Positions 24,203-37,625 of a DNA stretch of 64,000 nucleotides are shown piece by piece. The DNA comes from Diadema setosum (Eukaryota > Echinodermata > Echinoidea > Diadematoida > Diadematidae), in NCBI RefSeq assembly GCF_964275005.1, contig NC_092705.1, positions 7,862,641 to 7,926,640 of the forward strand, read 5' to 3'. The notes beneath the pieces were generated by a model. The model was given only the letters and a program-made list of their open reading frames with translations, did no database searches and was not told where the DNA came from. Numbering within the stretch: the first letter of the stretch is position 1; each line of letters begins with the position of its first letter. Made by a program: the position numbers and the translations under genes.

Positions 24203-25858
24203 GGGGGCATCCCACGAGACCGACACCCACGAGTCATACGGTCCACGAGACCGACATCAATAATAGGTCCATGAGTCATACAGCCCACGAGTTATACGGC
24301 TCAGGAGTCATACAGCCCATGAGTTCGACACTACGCACAAAAGGCTCATGAGACCGACACTAAGCAAAGAAAGCCCACGAGACCGACAGTAGGTAGAAAA
24401 GGCCCACGAGACCGACACTAAGCTAAAAAGGCTCACGAGACCGACACTAAGCAAAGAAAGCTCACGAGACCGACAGTAGGCAAAGAAGGCCCACGAGACC
24501 GACAGGATAAACAGCGCCATCTACATGTCAATCACCTGTACAGGGTGTTCCATGAACGGAAAAATAAGATACTGGCGGTTGTAATTTGTAAATTTTAATG
24601 GACATCAAACATGTATTTCTACATACTTCTGGTGGGGGGGGGGGGCAAGTGTGGGAGCGACATTGTTATCAAGTAGAAAAATAGAATTGTACTCTTCATG
24701 CCCCCCCCCCAAAAAAAAAAAAATAGAAGAATTAGTATTCTTCATCCCCCCAAAAAAAGACCAAAAAAAAACAAACAAACAAACAAACCCACAAATGAAT
24801 TAAAAAGAGGGCAAGAACGATGTACGGATTAATTTTAAAGTTTTGATAATGCCATCGTGCTATTTTAATAGGCTTTCCCAGTTTTTAGCTAGAAGATGGA
24901 CAGGATATAATTTTTACCTCTTCTCTTTCCCTATTCACTAGTTACTTATTCTATTTTAGATTTTCTGCCCTCCTGCATGGAAGTTTTGCAGTCAGATCTA
25001 TTTGTAATTTTCTCTGTAACTGTAATGTAATGCTACTGATTAAAACGTTTTATATCGCAGGGATTCACCTCAATTTGTGGCTTGTGTTATTCTCCTCCAA
25101 ACAGTACATTTTTCGTGAAATACAATAGCTGTTTTCATGGAAGCATCTAATTTTTTCCGAATCCCTTACGCTACCTTAATAGACGATTACGTTATTTTCA
25201 TTTTTTATTGAGACTAAATCAACACCCTCGCAGGTTTATTGTAAAGATCTGTTACACACTTTTACTGTACTTTGTTCATTTTGTTTCACAAACACACACC
25301 CATGCAAACACAATTAAAGATTCTGATCATTTCGGGGGGGGGGGGGGGGGGGGCAACTGATGGGGTTACACCCTGCCGGAGATGGCAACTCTTCTTTTCC
25401 ATCTCTCATATCTTCCTATGCTAAGTATCAGGACACCCTATACAATTTATTGGTCTATAGGTGGCGCTGTTCATCCTGTCGGTCCAGTGGGCCTTCTTTG
25501 CTTAGTGTCAGTCTCGTGAACCTCTTTTGCGTAATGTCGGTCTCGTGAGCCTTGTATGCGTAGCGTCGGTCTCGTGGACCTTTTAAGTGTAGCGTCGGTC
25601 TCGTGGGCTTTGTTTGCTTACTGTCGGTCTCGTGAGCCTTTTGTGCGTAGTGTCGGTCTCGTGAGCCGTATAACTCCTGGGCTTATTTTACTTGATGTCG
25701 AACTCGTGGGCTTTATTCACTCAGTGTCGAACTCGTGGGCTGTATAACTGGTGGGCTGTATGACTTGTGAGCTGTATGACTCGTGGGCTGTATGACTTGT
25801 GAGCTGTATAACTTGTGGGCTGTATGACTCGTGGGTGTCGGTCTCGTGACGTGCACCC
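24203..25858. mobile_element. Long-inverted-repeat transposon with tandem-repeat arms
   Basis: TCATATTGT is duplicated exactly at 24194-24202 and 25859-25867. The ends start GGGGGCATCCCACGAGACC and, inverted, GGGTGCACGTCACGAGACC (15 of 19 match). Each arm (about 300-400 bases) is a run of roughly 30-bp repeats around CACGAGACCGACA, plus CACGAGTCATAC units at the outer end. The centre is unique sequence with long G runs and no transposase. Architecture resembles the sea urchin TU foldback transposons. Confidence 0.85.
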
Positions 25859-26094
25859 TCATATTGTTAGTATTGACTGTTCAAAAACTGTGTCGTTAAA
25901 ACTAGCAAAACTTCACATTGTCATAACTTCCTTAGTTTTTATCAAATTTTGATCAAATTTTTCACTGTTATGCTCAGATAATTATACTCTTCCTTTCTAG
26001 ACTATCTTTAATTTGTCCCGGGTTTCCCTTCAACACACAGAATCAGTCAAAATTTCGTATCATGAACCAGCTCCTCCTTCCATAATAAATAGAT

Positions 26095-26097
26095 GAA

Positions 26098-26156
<59 letters not shown>
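26095..26156. repeat. (AAAT)n microsatellite
   Basis: About 15 uninterrupted tetranucleotide units just downstream of the receptor's 3' end. Confidence 0.95.
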
Positions 26157-26416
26157 CACTAGTGAAAAGTGGCGATGTTGATTCAAATGTGTGCTGATAT
26201 GATTTAACAACACATTTTCATTTTCAAACAAAAGTCAGCCAATAAGTTAGTCCATAATTAGCACTTGTCTGCAATGACCTCTGGAATACTTTACATTCAA
26301 AACATGGAACAATATTTTAGGAGAGCAGTTGAAAACAGGCAAGCAAGTGGGTATTTACATGTAAGTGCTGCATGAAAGTATAAAAACTTGTAAATCTTGT
26401 TGGAAAAGAACACACA

Positions 26417-26422
26417 TTTATT
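26417..26422 (-). promoter_or_regulatory. Candidate polyadenylation signal of the receptor
   Basis: AATAAA on the minus strand about 500 bases past the receptor stop. Only motif and distance support it. Confidence 0.3.
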
Positions 26423-26922
26423 TGTATATTCTGGTATGCACCTGGTTCGTACGTGTATATTTAAAACATAGATTCGCTAAGACCTATACACGTTATAAAT
26501 ACCTTTAGGTATGAGTAAATTTCAAGAAAAGGCCTACAATAATTTTGTCTGCACATGCTTTGATTGTAACTGCGAGCTAGCTTTAAGTGTAGAAACACTC
26601 TTGTCAAAACGTTTTGCTCAGACTCTTCATTAATAATTTACGCTATTTCTAATAATGGCAACTTACTTTTAACTGTTGAAAAAATCATATATATATATAT
26701 GTATATATATGTATGTAATAAAGTGTATGATGATATAGTTATATAAATAGATGCACATACGTATATCAATGTTCGAATCAAGGTTATACCCTCATGCTTG
26801 GGAAAGAATTCAATATACATTATCCTGACATGAATCATCTTTCTGATTAAAATCCACTCAATGTTTCTTTAGTCTTTATCTACTGAATGCATTGCTTAAG
26901 CACATCATGGACATTTTTTTTT

Positions 26923-28063
26923 TCAATTATTAGTTGTTGCTTTCCCGTTGCCATGGCGTTCCGGTGTTGTTATGTTAAGTGATACAGTTTTGACTGTGCC
27001 TGTGGCCGCGTGAAATCGTGAGCGCCCTCTATAGGCGATGAAGGTGTAGAGGTAAGGATTCACCGAGGCGTTGATTGGCAAGATGAAAACGACGCTCCAC
27101 GCGTAGAGGGACACAGGAAGTGCCACCGCTCTGGACTGGGATAAGATGCCCATGATGATGACGGGCACCCAGCAAAAGAAGTCCGTCATGACGATGATGG
27201 CCATGCGCGTCGCCAGCTTGACGTCGCGACTGCTCGCCGACGACTGTTTCCCGTACTTCGAGGCGGTCTTCGAGGACCTCTGCACGAAGATGAAGATGAT
27301 TACGTAATAGATGAGGATGAGGATGAACACGACAAGATTGATACCGAGAAAGAGGATGATAGCATAAAGCCAGGACGTTGTCTTTTCCTCGTCGAACGGG
27401 ACAAACTCAAACACTCGCTTTTCGTGAGAAAACACAAGTTCTCCCGACTGGGTTTCGTCCAAATTAAGAGGTAATCCTATGCAAATGTTAGTGCGACCGT
27501 ATATTCCTTCGAGATGGGAACCTAGTATTATAGGCACTATACTGAGTGCAAATGATACCATCCAAACCACAGCTACACCACAGCGGGAGGAAGTGGAATG
27601 GAACTTGACCTTGCCGAAGGGAAAGACGACGCAAAGAAACCTGTCTAGCGTGATGATCGCCAACATGAACACGGAGGTTTCGCTCGACACCACGGCGAGG
27701 AAGCCGGCTAGATTGCACATCCACGACTCCCGCCATTTCGCGGCGTAGAGGTAAAAGTAGTCGCCGTAATATGTGTCGGCCGAGGCGATGGTGATCATGT
27801 AGACGCCCATCAGGAAGTCAGCGATGGCCAGATTGGTGATAAAGAGTCCCTGCGTCGAGGCCCTCGGCGAGGGATCCTTGCGGGCTCGCAAGCCGAGGAC
27901 GATCGCGTTGCCGACCAGTGCTCCGAAGCCGATGAGCCACAGTGCGACTCTGAGAACAGTGTTGGGCATGAGACGGGAGCACGAGTCCAAGAAGTACGAG
28001 GAGGCCGTAGTGCAGAGCTCTGCTTGCTCAAACAAGCAGCACAGGCGGTAGTCATCCGTGGAC
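26923..28063 (-). CDS. Receptor final exon: hinge and 7TM domain
   Basis: Acceptor CATTACAG at 28064. The exon gives 379 residues and TGA. The hinge STDDYRLCCLF...CSRLMPN is followed by seven hydrophobic helices. TM1 has GN in LVGNAIVLG, TM2 has LAIADFLMGVY, TM3 ends ITLDRF, TM6 has FFCWVP, TM7 has NASVNPYLYTF. The C-terminal tail is short (about 40 residues). The open frame continues upstream past 28063 into T-rich intron (runs of Phe); that part is not exon. Confidence 0.93.
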
Positions 28064-29765
28064 CTGTAATGGGATGGGACAAGTGGTGGGGCGTTGAAAC
28101 ACTTGAACAATTTAAAATCATTTTGATAAAAAAACAAAAAAAAAACAAAAACAAAAACAAAAACAAAACAAAAAAGCCCCCCCCCCCCAAAAAAAACAAA
28201 CAAACAAAAAAAAACAAAAAAAAAAACAAACACATAAACTCCTAGTTTGAGAAGGTACACCTAAGATTTGTATCTGTTCAGACAAAAATCACCTTCTAAC
28301 AAATTGTTCAAATAAAGAAATACACACACAAAGACATATAAAGACATTGAAACAACACACAAACCATCAATAGGTATAGGCCCTACTTGTTGGAGAATAA
28401 AATTCTGAATACTCCCATGCCAACTTTACCCCTATAGTGGCTGATAAAACTAAACTAAACGTAAGGTGGAACCCCACAATGTTCCTCTTGCTCGCCATCC
28501 AGGGACAGTCAATCTCACCAACACTTCTCGGTACAATTTAACCCACTTTTATCAACATCAATGAGCAGATTATGACATGTGAAACTTTTAACTGAAAGCA
28601 AGATTAGTTGCAAAGATCTTGTGTGAAACTATAACAAATTACCATCCATAAAATATGATAAGTTCATATTCCTAATCTATTTTTTATTTATATATGTTTG
28701 TATGTTTATATGTTTATATTTATCATGTTCATAATCATTTCAACCGAGCAACAACATCAATGTTCAGCACCATCAATCTATATGGGCTTCCTTTTTGTAT
28801 TTTTAGCTGAAAATAATAACAAGAACAGAACTCACATAATTCATTGTAAAATATCTGCAGACATTAGAATAATTGCGATAATATCAGATGAAAGAAGTAA
28901 GGTAGAACTATTCAAATACTACCACTTGCATGTTCATCGTTGTTTACATGAGTTGACGAAATCATATTTATCTCGTACAGTAATGTTATTAAAGGGATTG
29001 TGCAGTTTCGGTTGAGGCCTAACTTCAGATTTCTAACATTTTTGGTGAGATAATGAGAAACTTTTTATGAAATATTAAAGAGCATGTAATTTTAAGAGGA
29101 ATTCAGTGTTTATTTGATGAAAATTAGTTTTCACGTGTTTGAAATGGCTGAGATATTCAAAAAAAGAGCGATCCTAATAAAAGGTGGGACCCAACTTTTA
29201 TTACGATCGCATTGTTTTACTCTGTTTTGGGGTGCCTCAGCCATACTAAAACCGATTTTCATCAAATAAACTTTGAATTCCTCCTAGAATTGTATCCTCT
29301 GTTCTATTTCATAAGTGTTTTCCTGGTATCTCCAAAAAAATAAAATAAAATAAAAGCCAAATTCTCATCTCCACCAATACTAAACTATCCCTTTAAGCAC
29401 TTGCTGATAGGAAACACTATACGGTCACACTTACAGTCCCTCCAGTGAGTCCAGGCCTCTATATGTGTCTGGCTGCAGATTATTCAACTGGACATTCACC
29501 AAATTTCTGAAGCAAATGATTAAAAAGAAAATCAACTAATACCTCATTTAGGAATCACGTCCCTTTAATTATATCACTTGGGCGTAAGCACTGGGAACAG
29601 AGGGCGTATTTGGATATCTCTTTAGAAACTGATCGACGCACACAGTGACGACTAAATCTCATCAATCAATGTCAAGTAGTATGAAGAATATGTCATCGAT
29701 ATTGTTATCACGGCATTAATCAGAATAACAGGGGTCACAATTGTTTAAATGTTTGAATCTAAAGC

Positions 29766-29799
<34 letters not shown>

Positions 29800-30544
29800 G
29801 GATACTCTGCGATTTTGATACCGTATTGTCAGAGTCACGTTTGACTAGATGGGCATGCAATTCTGCATCTTACAAATCAAACAGTGCTAGAATCGCATTT
29901 ATCAAGGAAAGCAAAGATTAATTCCCTATGATCAAAATGCAACGTCGACTTTGCTTTTACACATACATGAATTTTATCATCGATCCTTGTCAAAAAAAAG
30001 ATTCTTTTATCATCATTAAAAAAACAAAACAAACTCAAAACCCAATTTTATTTTAAGAACAGAACAAATGATTATGTATTTTTTATCATATCGCACTTGT
30101 AGTCGATTTACATGCTTAATTCTCTTTCAGGGCTCTTGTAAAGAGCTAAAAAAATTTTGGTAATAAGCACTATTTAGGTTTACATATTGTATATTATTGC
30201 TGTTGTTACATGTATTATTATTATTATTATTATTATTGTTATTATTATTGTTGTTGTTACATGTATCATTATTATTATTATTATTATTACAATTAACATC
30301 ATCATCATTATTATCATCATCAGTATTGTTATTATCAAATTTTTCGTAATGTATCTTGTTGATGTGATGTGCTTACATGTATCTTACACTCGTCATGTTA
30401 TCAAATGTTCCAGGTTCGATGTACGTCAAGGGATTATCCGAGAAAGATCTGAAAATAAAAGAGATCCCAAAAGAGGTATTTTTATTATCACTTCTATCAC
30501 CATCAAGCATTGATATCATTTCTATGCTACCACTACTACAATCT

Positions 30545-30593
<49 letters not shown>

Positions 30594-30907
30594 TACTAAT
30601 ACTACTACTACTACCACATACTATTACTATCACTACTACTACTACTAATACTACTACTACTACTCATACTAATATTAATACTACTACTACTACTACTACC
30701 AACACTACTATCATCATCTTTGCAATGATCGTATCACCAACAGTTAAGTTCATGTCAGTGTAATGCACTCCATTAGTTTTCACCCATGTATACTTTGTCT
30801 CGTTTCTCTCTAACAAAACCAATTAATATAAATTAAATTTAATGAAAATCAAACAAAAACCCCTCTTTGTTGGGTGTTGAAAACGCTCTGTATGACCGCC
30901 TTCCACA

Positions 30908-30960
<53 letters not shown>

Positions 30961-31085
30961 CGAAGAATCAAGAAATAAGCTAGTAATGCATTATTTCGCC
31001 AATAAGAATTGGCGAAATAATGCATTACATTCGTACTAGTTTATTTCTTGATTCTTCGCTATATTGGAGCCAATACGTGAATTCG

Positions 31086-31125
<40 letters not shown>

Positions 31126-31581
31126 GGGTAGTGTGAAATCATGCCAATTAATAATGAGTAGAGAATTAGAGTAAAAAAAAAAGAAGAAAAAGAAATATCA
31201 AGGCTAGAAGAGATTAGAGAGAAGCAATTGAGACGAAGCAAGGTAAGAACAGCTACAGGTAGTGATCAAAAACCATCATACTCACATCCAACTTACGCTG
31301 GTGAGGCCGGTCAGCATTCCTTTCCGAAGTTCAGAAATGCTATTATTGGTCATATCCCTAGATTATGATTAAAAAATACAATAAGAAAACACAACATGAT
31401 ATCAAACCACTATCATTTTCTTATCACATCTTATGTCATATTATCGCCCAAATTGAAAATTGGTTTTCAAAATTGGAAATGAAATGGAAAAATGTCATTG
31501 TGCTGAACTTGTACTGAGTAAAATGAGAAAAAGAAACAAAACCAAAAGAAAAAGTAGCCTAACGTTAAGATGGTAAACTGC

Positions 31582-31639
<58 letters not shown>

Positions 31640-33352
31640 AAACAAGGAAACCAATCACGATACGCAACACAAACCAGCACGAGTTCCGATGAGCAGTGAT
31701 TAAAACGTTTTCTGATTTGAGGCGCGCTGGTGGCGAACCATGTGTTTGCGACAAACTTCATTATTTTTCGTTGTAATACTTTATCTTCTACCGGGGTTAT
31801 TCTGCTACATCATTTTCATTCCAAATAATACGGACAATATCTTGTGACATCGCCGTTGAATGAAAAGTCTGGAGTGCACGTAAGATGGCTTACAGGTGTT
31901 CGAGCATGCGCAGATCCTCAAATGCCCCGACAGCAATCTTGGAGACATTACCATCGAAGAAATGCCTGTTAGTAATGCAATAAAGAGGACATTGTGACAC
32001 GGAAACAACAATTTCATGAACCTTAAATGTTTCCTTTCATATTCTTTATTTTTTGTGTAAGAAAAAAAAAAAACGTACCTGATTAATTGAGAAGGGAAAA
32101 CATACTAAACTATATTATGTCAAGACTGCTATAATTGTCATCATAGTCTATCATCAATTAATTATTATTCTCTCTGTAGGCAAAAATCCTGGATGCTATA
32201 CGAACAATTTTGATTAAGAGGGTGAAATTCATCCGGAAGCAAGAAAGGTCCGAAGACAAATGGATTATCGGGACAGCTGCCGAACTGCCATATCTGCCCT
32301 ACTGGGAAGAACACAGTGTCCCACAGTGTGAACACATTGTGAATACAGTCTGAACTCTCTTCAAACTGTTAAATTCGAGCGTGATAACATTGTGAACACA
32401 TTGTGAAGTATCAATTCACACTGTGAAACAGAAAATTACTATGTGAATTCTCTGTGAAAACCACGACACAGTGTGAAATAATCTTCACACTGTTAGATTC
32501 GAGCGTTTTCACACAGTGAACTATGTGAACATAATTGTGAACACACTGTGAGACACTATGCTCTCTCCAGCAGGGTGTAGACGTTTGAATATAAATCAAC
32601 AAACACTTGCGTAAAACGCCATTAAAACCAAGCAAAAAAAGCATTGCTAAAAGCGCTTATGATGTAAGGTTTCTTTCTAGTGAGTCATTAAACACGACGC
32701 TAAAATGCTTCCAACTGCTTGGACCCCTTGCATTATGATGTCATTCCCGTGTACAAACACGAAGTGTATGTTTAAGTAACAGTTCATTGTCTTGAAAACC
32801 GAATGTTTGTGTCGTATAGGAATGCTATGTAAGTTGCATGATGCAAATAATATAATTTTTTTTTCTTTTTCATGGGGTTTGGGACCCATTTTGGGGAAAC
32901 TAAAACACTGACAGCATGAAGTGTCACATCATTATGAAATAAATCGGCAATGGTTTATATTATATTATCGTCTTTTGGGCTGATTATAACATGACTAACC
33001 GGAGCATTTCTAGGTTATATTCTAATTCTAAACAGAGGATGTGTATAATGTCCCGGAATTTTTTTTTTGTTGTTGTTGTTGTTGACAGAACTACCCTATT
33101 CAATGATGAAGAGTTTGTTTGCAAAAACCGATAAGTCCATTTTTGAAGATTTTGAAGTACGGTATCTGTCATAAAATACAAAATAATACCTTTTAAATGA
33201 TATATTGGTCACTACACATAAAGGTACATTTTTGAAGTTATGGTCAAAAGAAGCAAAAATTTTCTTATTATTCTCTTTATTTTCTTGTTTCCTTTAATCG
33301 CAAATATCTCCATTTGACAAATATGGACTTATCGGTTTTTGCAAACAAACTC

Positions 33353-33393
<41 letters not shown>

Positions 33394-33626
33394 GTATATA
33401 TATATATATCAATATGTACACGTTAAGTGGGCTCGGCCTCGTACGCGATTGGTGCCGCATATTAAGTAAAGTTGTGACGGAGGAAGACGGAGGCTTTTTT
33501 GTTTACGTCCCAAGCCCTTGAAAAAGACCTGTAACAGGGTTGAAAGCTTTGTAACAATAAAAGGTAAAGTGAACTACTGCAACGTCTGCCACCAGCTCTT
33601 CTTACTCCCAAATATAATGTATATAC

Positions 33627-33665
<39 letters not shown>

Positions 33666-33689
33666 TACAAATATGTATATAAGTGTGTA

Positions 33690-33725
<36 letters not shown>

Positions 33726-36700
33726 CATCATTATTTCATTTTTAATGGAAGGTCAAATCGTCAAATGGGAATCTTGTTATACGCACAGGTACGTTGCTTT
33801 TTCGCCTCCCCGGAACGCTCTCGGCGAAAGCTCTGTCACAGATGTCTTATACAGGAATCTGAGAGTTGAAAAGAAATCAAATTGATTTCTATTAGCAGAA
33901 CAATACGGATATTACACAAACATTCGAATCTCCATGCATGATAATAATGAATATAATACCTAAACACATCTGCTTCGATCGTGATAATGACTCCTTATTC
34001 ATCTGATCCAAATGAGAATAACAGATGAAACTGTACAGAGTATAATTTCCACTTAAGACAGTCATAAATCACTTCATGTCTCACTTTGCACCTGGCCGTT
34101 GTCATTGGAAAGTAGAAGCCAAGACCGGCAAGGAGATACTTACATGTTAGTGAGCGAATCGAGTCCCTGGAAGACACCTTCCTCAATCCTATCGAGGTGG
34201 TATTGTCTAGACAGATCACTAGGGTTTCAAACATGACAAAACAAAACAAAACAAAACATAAAACCAAACAATTCACACTGAAATATGGTCTGAAATTCTC
34301 AGGTAGAAAAGAAATTGCAATTTCGTAAATAAGGCGTAGCTCAAGAGAGAAGCGGCTAATCATTTCTTTGAACTATTTTATTATGCATGTTTATTTTTCT
34401 CAGTTGTTTTTTTTTTATTTCAATCTTTCATTTCGTTTTTCAACAAGAACATTTTGATAGACATCACTTTTTTGGTAACAAAAAAAAAGTGCTTAAAACT
34501 ATGTAGGATGAAAAGAATGTACAGTGATTGTAGCACCTTACAATGATTATACATTATCATAAAACTCAAGTGATTAGAAGTAAGTAAACAATATGCAAAA
34601 TTCGAAAAATGGAGGGACCCTCTAAAAAGACAAAGCTTGTAGGATGTTGGACCCTCGGAAGAAAAAAAAAATCAGTTGAAAGCAAGAAAAAAGTCTGAAA
34701 TGTTAGAATTTTGAACACGTTTTTAAATAAACATCATATGGTGTCATGTTCCCGAATTCTCAATGAATATTTGATTCTCTCAGGACAGGAAGACAGATAT
34801 TGTGTCATTATTTTCTGATTTTCTCTCATTTGGTTATTCATTTATTCATTTATTTATCTATTCATTCATTCATCCTTTCATTCATTCCTTTATTCATTTT
34901 ATGATATTTCCATTTGAAAACTTAATAGTATTTATCAAATTCAAAATACGACTGTCTTGATATACATATGTGCATACAATAACCAACCTTCGGAATTAAA
35001 ACCCAATTTTTTGATCCCTCGGAATAACGAACAATAACCCTCGTACTTACAGATCTGTAACCATCGACGCTCCGATAAACGCTCCAGGATGTATAATTTG
35101 TATCGGGTTTTCTCTTACGTCACTGTAAAATAATTGAGAATGAATCATGCATAGATGCTGTACATGAACATTTCACATTTTTCAGTAGGCAATTTTCATC
35201 ATGAAATACTAAATATGTGTATACAAAGATATACCAGCTATTACATGCAAAGACTGGTGAATACAACATCTGTGTGTAGTCCTTGAGCAGTATAAACGTA
35301 TTGTCATTGTAAAGTTCATTGAAGCAATGAATTCAAAACAATGTCTTACAGAGTAATTATTAATCTGTACAGGATTGTAGTGTTCATCAGCATCTAACAT
35401 TTAATTGATCAAGGCTAGCGGCTTACTCTAATTACATCGTGGATACAAGCACATTGTTTTAAGAATATTGCTTATATTTTAGCAAACTTCAGAGAAAAGA
35501 GGAGGAATTCCTGCAAATCTCAACTGAAGAGAGAAGAATGGCTATATTAATTCGCATATCATGAATTTATCGTGATCAAATCATTAAACTATAAAGGGGA
35601 ATATTGTTTTATATCGTGTTATTTTTTTTTGTATTGGTCATATCAGCAATCATTGTAACAATGATTATGGTAATGATGGTAGCAATAACGATGATAAATG
35701 ATTTATTACTGAAATAAGGACAGCAGCAATATCAACAACGGCAAAAACTTAAAATTAATAACAATAATTACTATGGCCAATAATGTGTTGTCATTGAAGA
35801 GTTGTTAACGTATTTTTATCTACATAATCATTTTCAACTCGGACAGCACTTGAAAACATCGCATGCTTGTTTCGTCAGCCAGTAAACCTCAGTTCTCCGG
35901 TGCAGGGAGGAAAAAGACATCACGTCTTGGGAATGCATAACTTAAAAAACATGTTCCCGTGCATTGTCAGTTTGACCTCATGAAGAGGGAAAAAAAAGAG
36001 AGAAAAGAAATGAATAAAAACTATGTAATGAAATCATCAACTTACAGGTGGTTGAGAGACAGGTTACTAAATACTCCACTGACGAGAGCTGAAATTGAAT
36101 TCCCTCGAAGATCTCTAATGAAATGAAGATATCAAAAGGCACATAGGAATAAGGCTGATACCATATACTGATTGTTTGTTTCCTTTATTTTCACAAGGAT
36201 ATATATGGATGACAGAGAAGGGGAAGAGGAAGAGACAAGAATGAGACAGACAAACAGACAGCTTGATGAAGACGTGGTTACAGAGAAAGTGAACGGGGCA
36301 AAGAGCAACTCTTCAATCAAAACTTAAAGGGGATGACTAGTAACTGATCAGTGGGAAACAGTGGGAATGCTGGGGGATGATTGTTCCAATTCTTGTGGGA
36401 TTCATTTAAGATTACATTACATATCTATTGTTGTGTGAAAATTATTTGCTTCAGAATGGTCTCATATTCAAGTAATGTGCAGTTTAATGCCCCGTCACTG
36501 ACCAGGCACGCTAACCTGGAAACATTAAACTGCACATTACTTGAATATGAGACCATTCTGAAGCAAATAATTTTCACACAACAATATATAAATAATGTAC
36601 TCTTAAATGAATCCCACAAGGATTGGAACAATCATCCCTCAGCATTCCCACTGTTTCCCACTGATCAGTTACTAGCCATCCCCTTTAAATGATCTTGAAA

Positions 36701-37586
36701 GTGTTAAAACAAGAATTTGCCCGAGAAAAAATTGATATCCTATCAAACACCGACATAATACTGTCCCAATATGCACATTGTGAATGAACCTTGGAGTTGC
36801 GCACTCTTATGATCTTGCAAAGTTATCGGCTCGGCTTAGGACTGGATCTTGTCCAATGTCTATTCAGCAGTTATGCAATCAACAGTCAGAGCCATTACCA
36901 TGCATTTTTTAATACTTTCCGCACATCATTACAGTAATTTTAAATTGCAATCTTAGCACTGTGTTTTGACAAAATTATAATTGTAGCACAAAATTGTTGA
37001 ACCAAATTCGAGTAAGTTCCTATACATACGGGAGGATGAACATCGGCCAACAACTGCTAAAGGGACATTCCAGACGATTTTCATAATTTCACATCATGTA
37101 GTACATAAATCGCCAACTCCATGTATATAGATTTGTGGAATTCATTGCGGTTCTTGAGCAGAGAAGCAATAGTTTGAAAAACCTTAAACAAATTACACTG
37201 AACAAGGATGATGACATAGGAGGTTCACATATTTCAGAAATGTAGCAGTGTAATTCATTACAATACTGCTTGCTTGCGAGTTCACCAGTGTATAATCTAT
37301 GCATGCCTTCTTCTTTTGTTCTGCTTCCTTGAGCCCCAACTCATGCATTTTTATGTGACTCTGCCATGTCATCATCCTTGTTCATTGCAATTTGTTCTAA
37401 ATTTTGAAAATATTCTTATTCTTCATCCCAATTATCACAAATTCTTAAACTCTGTCCTCAGTATAACTAATTTATAGTTGTTCAAATGTACAAATCTGAA
37501 ATCATCTGGAGGTCTCCTTTAAACCCCAAAGCAATCTAAGCTACATAAATGAGCAAAAAAAAAAAAAAAAAATGTGTGTGTGTGAT

Positions 37587-37625
<39 letters not shown>

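Noticed and set aside
24308..25747. Open frames with repeated SVSWAF / RSVGLVDLL-like peptides
   Set aside because: They translate the 30-bp tandem repeats of the transposon arms; the periodicity is DNA-level and occurs on both strands.
28064..28260. Upstream extension of the open frame of the 7TM exon, reading like a hydrophobic leader
   Set aside because: It is a T-rich intron (Phe/Val runs) that precedes a perfect acceptor at 28064, and the LRR exon at 29435 joins in frame at that acceptor.
30187..30763. Ile-, Ser- or Thr-rich proteins
   Set aside because: Translations of (ATT)n and (ACT)n microsatellites.
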